Shown: piece after piece, positions 24,335-35,968 of the stretch
Layout of the letters: each line of letters opens with the position of its first letter
Position numbering within the stretch: position 1 is the first letter of the stretch
From: Epiperipatus broadwayi
Lineage: Eukaryota > Onychophora > Udeonychophora > Euonychophora > Peripatidae
Direction: 5' to 3'
DNA: 64,000 nt
Assembly (NCBI GenBank): GCA_028023455.1
Contig: JAQFVV010000022.1
Coordinates: 7,769,100-7,833,099, forward strand
Program-made: the position numbers and the translations under genes
Notes under the pieces: model-generated
Seen by the model: the letters and a program-made list of their open reading frames with translations, nothing else
Databases searched by the model: none
What the model was told of the DNA's origin: nothing

Positions 24335-24450
24335 TAATATGATTTAGGGATCAAGGCCCATGGATTGTAGCTCTAACTATGTCACTTTCACTGCTCAGAT
24401 GTCTCATGATTTCCCAAGTAGTAAACTAATTGATTATTCCATTAATATGG
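24335..24450 (+). repeat. Family G SINE-like repeat (G1)
   Basis: Contains ATGGATTGTAGCTC and ACTGCTCAGATGTCTCATG, then AACTAATTGATTATT, matching the 3' half of the copies at 34600 and 33540. The 5' head is missing. Confidence 0.5.
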
Positions 24451-24654
24451 TAAAAGATCTCATAGCGTAGAAAGCTGTTTATATTTATGAGTCATCTTTG
24501 TCGAAAAAGTATTGCCTCTACTTCTATGATTTACTGCCATTTATTTTTCCTTCTTAGCAAAATTAATTTTCTAGAGTTAATTCTCACTTTTGTCAGACCA
24601 AAGATCTTTTATATACTTAACAAATTATACAAGCCTAATTTTCCCCTTCACTTC

Positions 24655-24803
24655 ATGATATAAAAACAATCTAATGATTTATCACTCAAGAAGTCATGTG
24701 AGGTTCTAGTACTAGAAGTCATGGAACTGAGTCTCAATTCATGTATCTTTAATTCCAGAGTTCATGCCTCTATCATTACACCAAAGCAGGCAGAGTAATC
24801 TTG
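24655..24803 (-). repeat. Family G SINE-like repeat (G2)
   Basis: Minus strand reads TTGGTGTAATGATAGAGG, similar to a tRNA A box, then GACTCAGTTCCATGAC and a tail with GATAAATCATTAGATTG. Compared with 34600-34735 it keeps both head and tail. Confidence 0.5.
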
Positions 24804-25309
24804 ACATTATAATATTTTCAAAAAGGGCAATTTTTATTCAAAAAAAGTTCATGTGCTTGTTTAAAATATGAGCAACATATATCACAGATAAGTACAGATC
24901 CCATATGTTTTGTCTAAATGTTGCATTAGGAATAAGATAGATATAAAAGTAATCAACAGCAGTATGCATTTAAAATTTATAATTTTAAAAATATTTTTGT
25001 GCTAGAATCTAATAAATAATTAGCTTTAAAATTATGTTACAGAAATAATACATTTATATTAAATTTAAGCATTATATATATATAAAGGATATAATCATTT
25101 ATAAAGTACTACAATAAATAGCAGTTAAGCACAGTATATATAATACAAAATATAAATGTAACTTATATTTAGCTGAATATAAAAATGATTTTAAAATGAT
25201 ATATAATAATAACACATGAAAAGTAAATAATAATAAAATACATGAAACTTAAAATTGCAGTTTAAAGACTTTTTTCCAGTTGCCATTTTCCTAATATTAT
25301 TTATCATAA

Positions 25310-25425
25310 TGCCCTGTGCACTTTGGTGCAGCAGTAGAGTATCCAAATTCAGGCACTTTTGGTTCTGGTACTCAAACTTAGTATGAACCCCTGAGGAATA
25401 AAGTCATATGTTTTTTTTTTTAAAA
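25310..25425 (+). repeat. Family G SINE-like repeat (G3)
   Basis: TTTGGTGCAGCAGTAGAG is an A-box-like head; TGGTACTCAAACTTAGTATG and CTGAGGAATAAAG match the family tail. It ends in T10. Confidence 0.55.
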
Positions 25426-25429
25426 AAAC

Positions 25430-26065
25430 TATCATAATTTAAAAATTATCTTGAATTTTATGTATGTAAATCAGATGTTGATGTTATGTACCGATTATTT
25501 ATTTCAGTTGTTATAACATTTTGGCAAGGATTGTGGTAAATAACAAGGCATCACAGGACTTTCTCTACTCATTTTCAATATTTCCATTTGCTAAACTCCA
25601 GAGCCACTTATTGTAAATTTGAGTAATCAACTAGATGATAGTGTCATATTTTAAAAAAATGAATCTGGGAACTAAATGTTGATAAAATTTGGTTCTATTC
25701 ATTGAAAAAGATAAATAATCAGAAAGTAGTCTATTTAAATATATTTCTATTATACAGTAACCTTGATTACTCAAGTTCTGGAATAGAATAGAGTGAATTA
25801 CTACTATTAATGCATGTTTAACAGTAATTTTAATGTAAAATTTATATAAATAGAGGTCAACACTGTACTCTACATTACATACATTGTATTGTAAAAAGGC
25901 AGCCTTCATTAATGAAAAACAATAATAATTTGCCTCTAACAATGGTGTTTTGTCATAATTTAAAATAATAAGATGAGACTCTTATCTTTTTTATAACAAC
26001 ATAAACTAATAATTTTTAAGATACTGAAATTTCAAATAATTAATTGTTTGAAAACTTTCAGCAGA
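25430..26065. other. No recognised feature
   Basis: AT-rich DNA. The minus frame 25942-25631 (103 aa) is not recognised and shows no domain or signal I can name. Confidence 0.35.
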
Positions 26066-26071
26066 TCATAC

Positions 26072-26552
26072 AATATACATTAATCATTAAAACCAGTCAA
26101 TACTTAGACAATCCCAATATCAATAACAATCAATAATTTCAGACTGTTGTTAAGGCAATCTACTTTAACAATAAAGATGGAATCCTATTGTTATTTATAT
26201 TGGGATTGTCTAAGTGGTGACTGTTTTTTAATGATTACTTACAAACCTATATTATTTAAGTAATATTTTGGGTGCAATTTGAAATTTATAATTGCACTTT
26301 GTAATGTTGTAATTGACTATTTATTAGGCTACATTCAGAATAGTTATCTGTTTAAAGAGGTTTATTAAAACTTCTTTTTATCAATAATTTCAATCTCTGT
26401 GGACAAGTTGCAATCTAGTGTTTAGACAATTAATAAAGGTGGGATTTAATCTTTATTGCTAAAAAGAGGTTGTCGTGACAACAGTCTAAAATTGTTGATT
26501 GTTATTGATATTGGATTGTCTAAGTGTTGACTGGTTTTTAATATACATTAAT
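26072..26552. mobile_element. Family C fold-back element with 13-bp TSD
   Basis: AATATACATTAAT is repeated at 26072-26084 and 26540-26552. The insert (455 bp) begins CATTAAAACCAGTCAATACT and ends with the reverse complement-like GTGTTGACTGGTTTTT. A third inward copy of the terminal segment lies at about 26200-26240, so the unit is a palindromic piece joined to a longer body. The body (about 26240-26530) is the reverse complement of 54050-54400. No ORF. Confidence 0.8.
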
Positions 26553-26554
26553 AA

Positions 26555-27490
26555 TAATTCTGTCAATGTTTTAGGTGGTACTATAGTTTTACGTAATGTT
26601 GCACAAAATTAAATTTTCCCTATATTAATCAAATCCATTTACTGTTATTATATGCTCATTTACATTTGATTGAGTCAACATCTAATGTATGTTCATACAG
26701 GTCTTTTATTTATTTTAAACCCATTATTTAGATTCACATTTTGTGATTTAAACATGTCTTTACATTAGAATATAGTATATTTTTACTAAGAAAAAAATGT
26801 TTATTTATTTTAAAAAAATATTTATTTACAGTTCAAAGGTTATTTAAAACAAATTGTTTATATACACTACTTAAAACAATATGTCAGAAAAGTAAATAAA
26901 TACATCCATATGAATGAACATTAAAAATAATGTGCATGATATATATTGGGATATCAAATAAAGTTTGTAGAGAATATATTTGAATTAAATATACGGAAGT
27001 TAATTACCACACTAATAAAATAAATAAGTCCGTAAAATCTATATATATACAAAGCCTATAAATTATGTCATTAGTTTAGAAGCTAATAAAAATAGCAGTA
27101 AAAACATCTTCAATTTATAGCATTCTCTATGATGTTTTAAGATTTTTAGAGTGCAAGAACTCCAAAAGACTTTTCAAAATTCGTTTCTCTCAATTTTTTA
27201 TTTCTTTAGATTTTTACATTTTTATTTTGCAATGAGAATATTGAAATCATATACCAATAATTATTTGTTTGCACTAATGAATTGTTTTTTGCTCTAGCTC
27301 ATAATTGATCTTTGTGGAAACAGATAGCTTTGCTTTCTTGAATCTTATCATCTAATTTGATGATTGTTTAGCTAATTATACATTGTTCAGATCAAAAAGA
27401 AGTACATTATAGATTATATTTTTACTAAGTCATATTCTAATGTTTTATTAAAAATAAAACTTTATCTAAAACTCTGTCTGAAAAGAACTT
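26555..27490. other. No recognised feature
   Basis: AT-rich DNA with short A/T runs; no gene, RNA or repeat was recognised. Confidence 0.4.
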
Positions 27491-27497
27491 TTAACAT

Positions 27498-27656
27498 AAC
27501 ATGATCACTCATTGATGAAGGCCACAAGCCAGAAACTAATTTGGGGATATTGGATGATTGGGCACTAGATAAAGATTTTATGCACAAGCCTTCTGGCATC
27601 CATTGATTACTCTGTCTTGCTTTGAGTGGCACTACTGTACGGAGAGAGTTTTGCCT
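27498..27656 (-). repeat. Family A retroposon fragment (A3)
   Basis: Carries the family body in reverse (GCCACAAGCCAGAAACTA, ATGCACAAGCCTTCTGGCAT) and ends with GAGAGAGTTTTGCCT, the complement of the family 5' end. A CATGATCACTC segment lies at its left edge. Confidence 0.75.
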
Positions 27657-27659
27657 ATT

Positions 27660-28730
27660 TTTGAAAAGAACTTTCTTGCATTGGTATAAATTGCTAAAGT
27701 TTTCATCATATCTTAGCTTATAGACCAACAGTAATTCTCTTTTGCAGATTAATGAAATGGAGGTCATCTAAAACTATCTTTCATTTTCATTAGATTGTTC
27801 TAATAATTTTGTTCATCAGCCTTCAAGAGACAGAAAAGGGGATGTAACTCAATTGACAAATATAATCAAAGGTATTCAAATAAAAGTCTATTCTGAAAGA
27901 GAAAAGCATATGTTGACTGCATTCTGGTGCCTATTTAGTAAAGGTCAGATTGGAAAATTTGAAAGAAAATTGAAATGAGATATAGTATAAGCTGAGAGAT
28001 TTCTAATTAAAGAGATTTGAAAAAAAAAGAAGAAGAAATATACATTAAAAGGCATAAATTGGGTGGTCATTTAGACTATTTATTTAAAGAGAGATAACAA
28101 CATGCAGAGACAATTTGGTAGGATGGATATAATAAAGTTTGTAACTTACAACAATTATAATTCATAAAATAACTAATATTTTTAATATAAAAAAGACCAC
28201 TAAACAAAATTACCATAAAACAGCATTTCAATTTGTTAGACCTAAACACAGTGCTTCAAATATAGATTAGGAAATCAATTAAGTAGAAATATTAATTTTA
28301 ATTGTTGGTCTGTTATATTGTTAATTATTAAGAATACATGTTTTTATAAGTATAAATTTATATTAATTTCCAATAAATATCCCATAATAGAAATATATTA
28401 AGAATCATAAAATTACTGCAAGGATTATATGACAAAATAAATAAATAAATTTAAATTACTGACAAAATTATATGATTAGTATGTTATGAGACGATCTATA
28501 AATAAAAAGATAATCCTCAATATGTTATCAAGATTCTTTGCAGAAAATGATTTATTAAAATTAAATAATTTAAACAAAATCTTAGAATAAATGAATTGGA
28601 AATTATATAATATATATAAAGCATTATTTATTCTTCTGTATATTGTTATGCTATATGGTCAATTCTTTGAAGTTATATTGTATCTCTATATGAAGGTTTG
28701 GTACTATTTTACTGATGTTTTATTTTATAG
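27660..28730. other. No recognised feature
   Basis: A-rich DNA; no conserved protein or repeat identified. Confidence 0.35.
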
Positions 28731-28739
28731 TATTTAATT

Positions 28740-29480
28740 GGGCTATGAGTAAAGGGCAGGTAACGATGGGTGAGAAAGGTAATACAGTATGCAAAAGATT
28801 TGGATAAAGAATTTATATCTGTATATTTGTATAAAAGATGGGATGATTGTGTTAGGAGGATTGTTGAGTGTTATAGTGGTAAGGAATGAGATAAAAGAAT
28901 AGATTTACTAATAAAGAATAGGGAGTTAGAGAGATGGAGAACTAGTATGGAGAGTAAAAAGAATTTAAATATATATATATATATAGAAATAAACAGAATA
29001 TTAGGCATGAGTTAATTTATGATAATAGTAAGGAAAGTAGTTTATTGTTTAAGGCTTGAACAGGATCTTTAGCAACAAGAGAATATACATGTAAATGGAA
29101 AAATATGGGTGATTTATTTTGTAAATTATGTAAGGAAGAAATAGAAAATATTAGGCATTTGTTAATTAAATGTAAATGCTTGAAAACATAAAGGGCACAT
29201 ATAATGAAGTTATGGGAAAATAAATATGAAAAAAGTGATTATACAGAAAGTAGATTATTGGTTTTTATGCTGGGTTTGGAAAAAGATAAGGGGGATTTAG
29301 ATATAAAGGCTGTAGAGTTGACAAAGATTATGTTGTGGAAATGGGATGGAGCAGAATATGGAAAAAATTAGACTGGGGAATGTAAAATTAAGTAGCTAAC
29401 AAGTTTTTCTTGGTATAATTGCTGAGAGATTCTTGACTTCATTTAAGGAGTAGTTACAGTACATCACATAACATTAAATT
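28740..29480 (+). mobile_element. Second LINE type, 3' end with CCHC knuckle (family B)
   Basis: Frames read ELERWRTSMESKKNL, then after a shift HELIYDNSKESSLLFKA and TGSLATREYTCKW, then FCKLCKEEIENIRHLLIKC (29119-29172), a CX2CX8HX4C zinc knuckle typical of the C-terminus of non-LTR retrotransposon ORF2 in jockey/tick-transposon-like clades, and VELTKIMLWKWDGAEYGKN before a stop near 29370. RT itself is absent (5'-truncated). A (TA)n insertion at about 28968-28984 shifts the frame and there are internal stops. A shorter copy of its 3' end lies at 37805-37995 on the minus strand. Confidence 0.7.
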
Positions 29481-29785
29481 AGATGCTTAACATTTGAAAA
29501 GGACATAAAACTTTGTACTGATAAAAGGTTTTTATGTATAATTATTATTAATATACATATATAGTTATATAATTAATATATATGATTTTTATTATTTATT
29601 TATAAATAGCGTAATGGATTTCATTAATTTCCAGAATGATTTATTTAAGTATTATGTATTATTCACTTTTTAATATTTTACCTCTAATAAAGATAAATTC
29701 CTATTTTTTATTGTAATACAAATGATTAAATATAATACACTTTTTCAAAACTATCAGCCCAATGATTATATTAAAAGTGTTAAAT

Positions 29786-30080
29786 CACTAAACATCACAT
29801 GATCACCATTTCTTATGTTTGCTCATAACTGTTATTAAAACAGGCAAAACTCTCTATACAATAGTGCCACTCAGTGCAAGCTAGAGTAATCAATGGATGC
29901 CAGAAGGCTTGTGCATAAAATCCTTATCTAGTGCCTACTCACCCAATATCTCCAGACTAGTTTCTAGTTTGTGGCTTTCATTAGTGAGGAGCCTTGGATC
30001 TGAGAGCACTGTACCTAGATCTTAGGGTCTAATGCATCCATTGATTATTCTGGCTTGCACTGAGTGGCACTATTCTGTGG
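29786..30080 (+). repeat. Family A retroposon (A4)
   Basis: Begins CACTAAACATCACATGATC (the complement of the usual 3' end), passes through TTAAAACAGGCAAAACTCTC and the body, and ends in an inverted terminal part GCACTGAGTGGCACTATTC. It therefore has the fold-back arrangement. Confidence 0.75.
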
Positions 30081-30588
30081 AAAAGAATGATGCAATAAAA
30101 AATGTCAAACTATAGACATGAATGAAGGTATTTAAGTGTTGTTGATATTTAGGTATTTAATGTCTCTAGTTTATTTATTTGTGAAGGTTGTTCATAAACA
30201 CATCAAATGAAGATATAAATTTTTACTCTTATGGAATGGAGTGTGAGATGAGGGTTATTCTGGTAAAAACTGTAAAGAAAAAAAAATGAAAATAATATAG
30301 ATAAGTTGTCACAAATATTTTCTGTTTAAAAAATATATATTCTTTCATATTTTATATCTCATGTAAACAATCATGCTAAAAGAAGGTAATAGGCGAACAG
30401 TCCTCATAGTCATTGTGGGATCGTTTTGAAGAAAATAACCAGGAAATTGATTTCTAAGCAAGTTTCAATACCATGGCTATTCTTTTACTGATTTTTTTCT
30501 AAATGAATGATTTTTTGTCTGACATTATACAGAAGAAACCTGGAAATGAGGGAGACAGTTGATATATGTATATAGATTAAAGAGAAAC

Positions 30589-30717
30589 AATGCATAACGC
30601 AAGTCAAGCGTTGGTGTCGAGTGGTCAGCATAGCTTCCTTACAAGCAGTTGTCCTGGGTTAGCGGGTTCGCTTCCCGGCTGATGCTATGACACAATATGA
30701 AAAAAAATGCATAATGC
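30589..30717 (+). mobile_element. tRNA-derived SINE family S with TSD, copy S2
   Basis: AATGCATAACGC (30589-30600) and AATGCATAATGC (30706-30717) form a 12-bp target duplication with one mismatch. Between them: AGCGTTG/TGATGCT acceptor arms, an anticodon region with CTTACAA, a shorter variable region, a clear B box GGTTCGCTTCCC and the ATGACACAATATG plus A7 tail. Confidence 0.85.
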
Positions 30718-30757
30718 TAGCAGAACTCCATATAAACTATTTGAAACGCCCCATAGC

Positions 30758-30881
30758 AATATTCCAGTCACCCTCCCTCTTTAATTTAAATAAAAGAAAG
30801 CACAAATTTTAACGTCACACTGAAAAAGAGCTAAAATTTGAGCTTTCTTTATTTAAATAGGGAATGTGGCTGGAAAAATAT
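30758..30881. repeat. Short fold-back repeat
   Basis: ATATTCCAGTCACCCTCCCT with AATTTAAATAAAAGAAAGC pairs with GCTTTCTTTATTTAAATAGG and AATGTGGCTGGAAAAATAT. Arms are about 55 bp with a short loop. Probably a MITE-like or hairpin repeat; no TSD was assigned. Confidence 0.65.
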
Positions 30882-31184
30882 AAAATTTTTTGAGTAGCAG
30901 TTATTTAATTTAGAAAATAAAATTACATTATTTTTATTCCATTGTTTCATTGCAAAGTTTTAACATAATTTATTTCCAAAATTAAAATTATTTCAATATA
31001 TATACTTTTTTTAATTTTTAATCTTGATATCAATTTTAAATTGCAATGTAAATAACAATACCTGCATTATACAAACCTTATCCAGATATTAGGAATTTTA
31101 TTTTTTTAAAAAGATATTAAAATTTATGTTGTAATTCAAAATCTTATAAGAGGTATGACAAATAAGGCAAACAACATCATTGAT

Positions 31185-31500
31185 CAGGGCCGGTGCAATC
31201 ATTAAACAAACTAGATAGTTGCCGAAGGCACAGAGCTCAGATTATTATATATAAAAAGTGCTTTTGTGAAATTATTCAATATTGTGCTTTTTTTTTCCTT
31301 TCTATAAAATGTTTGTTTTTAAAAATCAAAGATGGCAACTTTTTTAAAGAGGGATGGGGAACATGGATGGTGGGGTGATGGGACTGGTACTGACTTTTGC
31401 GAGGATGCCACATAATTTGCCATTGGTCTTGCCGTTGACGTAATATTTTGTCGTATAGCTACTAAATTTTTTTTCGGAGAAGAATTTAGTATATACACAC
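31185..31500 (+). mobile_element. Possible hAT terminus (CAGGGCCGG type)
   Basis: CAGGGCCGGTGCAATCATTA begins a less AT-rich stretch with TAGTTGCCGAAGGCACAGAG. This style of terminus is known from hAT elements. A complementary 3' end and 8-bp duplication were not found, so the element is truncated or the call is wrong. Open frames inside it (31193-31378 and the opposite-strand 31507-31319) are not recognised. Confidence 0.4.
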
Positions 31501-31504
31501 AAGC

Positions 31505-33050
31505 CAAAGTGAAAATGGTATAATAGTTGTATTTTGTTATTGTAATCAGTATATGTCTACTTATTTAAGAATTACTTTCAAACTGAAAAAAGTCAAACTT
31601 ATCTATAAAAAATTAAATTAAACATCTCCTTTGCTGAGCTTATATAAGTAAAACCAACAAAAAAATCTTCTTTGGTTAGTTGCTTGGCAGGTCACAGAGT
31701 AGCCAAGCTATCTAGTCAAGCATGATAATTGTGTTGATTTGAGATTTATTATTTTATTTGTATTATTCAGCTAAAGGTTTTTTATCCTTTATCCTTGAAT
31801 CCGTCACTCTGCATTTTGCTAAACAACATAAGTTTTTATATAGTTCGTAGAAGAGTGTGTACGTGCATGCATATTTAATTTAAAAAAAATTGAAATACAA
31901 TATAGTCTAAATTTTGTTTGCGGGTCAGATTTAAAAGCACTTTTAAGCTGAATTATATTAATATGTATTTTTAAAACTTGCTTGGTTCTTATCAAATTTT
32001 AAAATATTTTTATCTCCCCACCCCCATAAAAAACATGAATTTTTTTAGATGACATTTTCACTTCTCCCTCATGTAAGATAATTCATACATATCTCTTTCA
32101 TGGTTTTTCATTCCCTCCCCCCAAATCAGTTAAGAGGTTTATATCTAATTAGAACAGTCTTTACAATTTTTCCTGACTTTAATTTTTTTTTGTATATTTT
32201 CATCATCTTACATTTTAAGTAACAAATAAAATTTTGTTTGTACTATTTATTGAAACAAAGATTTTTTTTTCTTTCCATTTTTAAAAAATTGATTTTCAAT
32301 TATCCAGATTAAAATAGATAGCTTCTAATGTTCATGTATATTTCAAGTTTTTGTTGGTGTGATTGTATTTGAAGAGAGCCGGCCTCGTGTCAGTATTTCT
32401 CAACTGCAGATTTTCTATTTGCTTAATTTATTTACAGTTTTTGTTTAAAATTCGTTGTAAAAGCTCTTGTAATTGTACTCATTTAGACATTTAAAAAAAA
32501 TTTATATTTGTTTACGAGATGAAAGAATAAAGAAATGAAGGTCACATCTTTATGACGCTTCCGAAATAAATAAAAAAATAGTGCGATGTAAAAAAAAATA
32601 GACTGATATAAATTATATTTATGGCATTAATTTGATTTAAAATGAGAAAAATAAAGTTCATATAGAAATAATATAATGAAACTTTTTAAGTTTGTTTCAT
32701 TTTTTTTTTCTAAAAAGGAAATCCATTTATTAGATTTGCATAAAAGACTATATTGTTTAAATTATATAGATTGTAAATTAAAAAATACTTTTATTATATG
32801 AAATCCCATGCATATTTAAAATCAAAAATGAACATGCAGGGATCTTCATAGTTAGAATATTCATAAATTGATAACTGAAAAATTATATTTTTATGTAAGT
32901 CAAAAATTCTGATTCACAGTGACTTTAATAGCAATCTTTTTAAAGGCCCTTCTTAGTGATGGAAAAGGTTTATTGTTTTAGTGTCATTAAATTTCTGATT
33001 TAGCAATGCCAAACTTAATCTAATGCTATAACTGAAATACAGGCTTATTA
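31505..33050. other. No recognised feature
   Basis: T-rich DNA with frequent T runs (32040, 32270, 32700). No gene or repeat recognised. Confidence 0.4.
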
Positions 33051-33054
33051 TATA

Positions 33055-33255
33055 CCTGTATTTATATATGTAAAATATAGGGTATATGAGCACAGACTTT
33101 CACACGACCCACAACTCACCATTCTATCTCATATCACTGATACACTTGAACACATATATGTTGAAAAGATAAATAATCACCAATATATGTATTCCATGCT
33201 AAACCAGCAATCATCAGTTGGTCCAGATTATCATCTCTACACATATATGCTATAA
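33055..33255 (-). repeat. Family D SINE-like repeat (D2)
   Basis: Shares with D1 the segments GACTTTCACACGACCC, TATCACTGATACAC, and CAATCATCAGTTGGTCCAGA. The B-box complement is weakened here (GTATATGAGCACAGAC). Confidence 0.55.
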
Positions 33256-33289
33256 GTGCTCAGATATATATTAAGATAGCCAATCTTCA

Positions 33290-33405
33290 TACTTTAATGG
33301 ACAGGCTTCAATCCACTCCACACTCCAATTCTTCAACAGTCCATCCAATTGAAAATCTGATAATGGAACGCTCAAAGGCCACTCAGGCAGAGATTCTTGT
33401 CAATG
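33290..33405 (+). repeat. Family E dispersed repeat, copy 2
   Basis: Matches 9435-9545: TTTAATGGACAGGCTTCAAT and AATTGAAAATCTGATAATGG. Not coding. Confidence 0.7.
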
Positions 33406-33539
33406 TTGAAAAAATATTGTAAAACTTACCCTATTGTTTAATTACTCAATCTGCCTTCAAGAAAAGATATTAATTAAAATACCAAAGCAAAATAACTGAG
33501 AAATGTTAATTTTATTTCCTGACTGTAGCTTTCATAATT

Positions 33540-33650
33540 TTTTATAGTGGTGAACTCTAGGATTCAAATTCTATGGATTACCTCACCAGTTTTGTTACTT
33601 GGAGTGCCCAAATTCCTAAATAATAAGCTATTAATTATTATTTCTGCAAT
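33540..33650 (+). repeat. Family G SINE-like repeat (G4)
   Basis: GGATTCAAATTCTATGGATT and CTTGGAGTGCCCAAATTCCT followed by AGCTATTAATTATT match the middle and tail of the family. Confidence 0.4.
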
Positions 33651-33849
33651 TTTAAGTACAAGAGATTCTCATTTATTATGTTTGCACTGAGGAAGATTTC
33701 CCATGACCATAGGATAAGCTAATTTGCTATTTCACAAATAAAGGTTAACATGTCCAGATTAAAAGTTTACAAATGAAGGTCCTTCAACAATGCTCATACT
33801 AAAAAAAAGTTTAAGTAATTTTTAAAATACAATGGTTGTTTTTAATATT

Positions 33850-34112
33850 ATCATTAAAATATCACATGATTACATTTTCTTTATAAATACACAAGCTATT
33901 AAAACTAGCAAAATTTTTACCCTCAATAGTACTACCTAATGTAAGCTCTAGTAAGCAATAGATGCTAGAAGGTTGTGCATCTAATTCCTATCTTAACCAG
34001 AAATCTGGGGATATTAGATGGGGAAATACTGGATAGAGACTGTGATGCATAACCTTTTAACATCAATTGATTACAAGAGTTTGCTCTAAATGGTAATAAT
34101 ATGGGGATTTTT
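33850..34112. repeat. Family A retroposon, diverged fold-back (A5)
   Basis: TATCACATGATTACATTTTC, a changed 5' start (AGCAAAATTTTTACCCTCAA) and the body (GATGCTAGAAGGTTGTGCAT) are followed by an inverted half (GGATATTAGATGGGGAAATA, AACCTTTTAACATCAATTGA). It is the most diverged copy. Confidence 0.5.
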
Positions 34113-34184
34113 TTTGCTATGCCAATTAAAGTTTGAGGAATTGCTATTTTAATAAAAACTGAGCACTGATTGTATATGTGTGTG

Positions 34185-34380
34185 GGAAATGGGTGATCTG
34201 GCCTGACTGATGAGTGTTGGTTCTGCAAGAAATATGTATATTGGGGATCATGTATCTTTTTAGTATGTATATGGTCATGCTTATTGATTGCTTGAGATAA
34301 ATAGACTAAAAATTCCTAAGTTCAAATACCTCTCTTTACATATATAGAAACATTCAGTATAAGTAATTACATACTATCTT
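34185..34380 (+). repeat. Family D SINE-like repeat (D3)
   Basis: GATCTGGCCTGACTGATGAG, GAAATATGTATATTGGGGAT and a degraded B-box region AAGTTCAAATACC follow in the order expected for the tRNA-like strand. Confidence 0.55.
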
Positions 34381-34599
34381 AGAATTACATATTGTTTCAA
34401 TATTATCATACAAAGAATGCAGTTATCTTAGTACACTTTATGTACTTACATTCTGATGTACTTTCTTAGCATAATGAAAAATGCAAAGTCAAAAATTATG
34501 GCAGCAAACAAAATGTAGATATACCAGCCATTTTAAAAACAATGGGAGACTTGAAGTCACCTGTAGGGATATGTAAAAAATAGTCAATATCCCTCAGTC

Positions 34600-34735
34600 T
34601 TGGGTAGTTGGTGCAGTGATAGGGTGGCAAACTCATGAGCTCAAGATTCATAGATTGTGGCCTATTTTGGGGGGTTTCCAGTGCTCAAACTTCTTATTAA
34701 TGCCTGAACAATAAAGCAATTGATTATTTTTTTAA
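34600..34735 (+). repeat. Family G SINE-like repeat (G5)
   Basis: The fullest copy: A-box-like TTGGTGCAGTGATAGGGTGG, AGCTCAAGATTCATAGATTG in the B-box position, then CAGTGCTCAAACTTCTTATT and AATAAAGCAATTGATTATTT. tRNA origin is inferred from box spacing only. Confidence 0.55.
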
Positions 34736-34909
34736 ATGTCTATCAGGATACACTTTAAGTGCCAACAAAAATTTATCACAAGTGCTTAGAAAAATCAAAC
34801 TTTAGTTGTTATAAAAATTACATTCCAAAATAAATTTTTAATATTGACAAGAGATAGAAATTAAAATAAATAAATAATTTTTTACCAGATTTAAAGCACT
34901 GACAGTCAG

Positions 34910-35120
34910 TTATCACTCATGCAAAACTTTCCATACACTAGCGCCACTCAGTGCAAGCCAGAGTAATCACTGAATGCAGGAAGGTTTATGCATAAAATCC
35001 CTATCTAGTGCGTACTCATCCAATATCTCCAAACTAGTTTCTAGCTTGTGGCTTTCATCAATTTGTGTAAGCATAAAGAATGGTGATCATGTAATGTTTG
35101 ATGGTTTAATTATCACTCAT
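34910..35120 (+). mobile_element. Family A retroposon with 11-bp TSD (A6)
   Basis: TTATCACTCAT occurs at 34910-34920 and 35110-35120. The insert starts GCAAAACTTTCCATACAC and ends GATCATGTAATGTTTGATGG. It is a simple, non-palindromic copy of about 190 bp, which shows the unit length of the family. Confidence 0.85.
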
Positions 35121-35968
35121 ATTGTGATAAAAATAAGTTCTTTTAAATTTATAAAAATAAAAATTCTGAAAAATATTGAAAAAGTTTCATGTTTAGTTAT
35201 ATGGAAATGAATATATATATATATAATTATTCTTTCTTTTGGAAAATAAATTGTGTGCCTTAAAATTTAAAAGTAAAGTGATTAGGGGAAGAGCAAGATA
35301 ACATTTAATTGTCTCTCTCTTTTTTTTTTTTTTTAATGTTAGTGCATATGTTAAAGTAAATGTTAATTTTGTACTTTTTAATATACAATTTATCTTTACT
35401 ATTATTTTTTTTCTCTTAAAATTTGGACTTTTATGACTATTTTGCTATATCATTTTAAATAGTTATGGATACATTACTGTAAATAATAATTATAAGTACA
35501 ATATAGTAAACAAGTAATATTTGCGCATTACATATGTATATATAAAAGTATTCTTGCAATTTTATAGTGTTATTGTAGCAAGTATTCTCTATTAACATTA
35601 TTCAATAAAAAATTATCTACCATTTATATGAAATTGATATTAATGCTATTTTTCTGGACCAATCAATCAAATCACAATGAAGACTAATTATATTTTCAAA
35701 TCATATAACAATTATTTTATTAAAATTGTTTAAAATTACTGTTACATTATTACTATAAAAATAATACAAATTTTAATTGAACCAACACTAACATTTTATA
35801 TAGCATATTGAAATTATTCAAATGGAAGTCAATCTCTGATAATGCACTATTTCTTAAATATTATAAATTTCCACACACTTGCCTGCCAGTAAGAGTTTAA
35901 AAAACTTAAGTGAATCACTTAAGTTTAGAGCATACATTCGATATACATCAACTCTTACAGAATGTATG

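Noticed and set aside
31185-31850. A complete hAT element from 31185 to about 31830
   Set aside because: The decayed candidate end near 31800 (ATCCGTCACTCTGC) does not match the terminus well and no 8-bp duplication was found.
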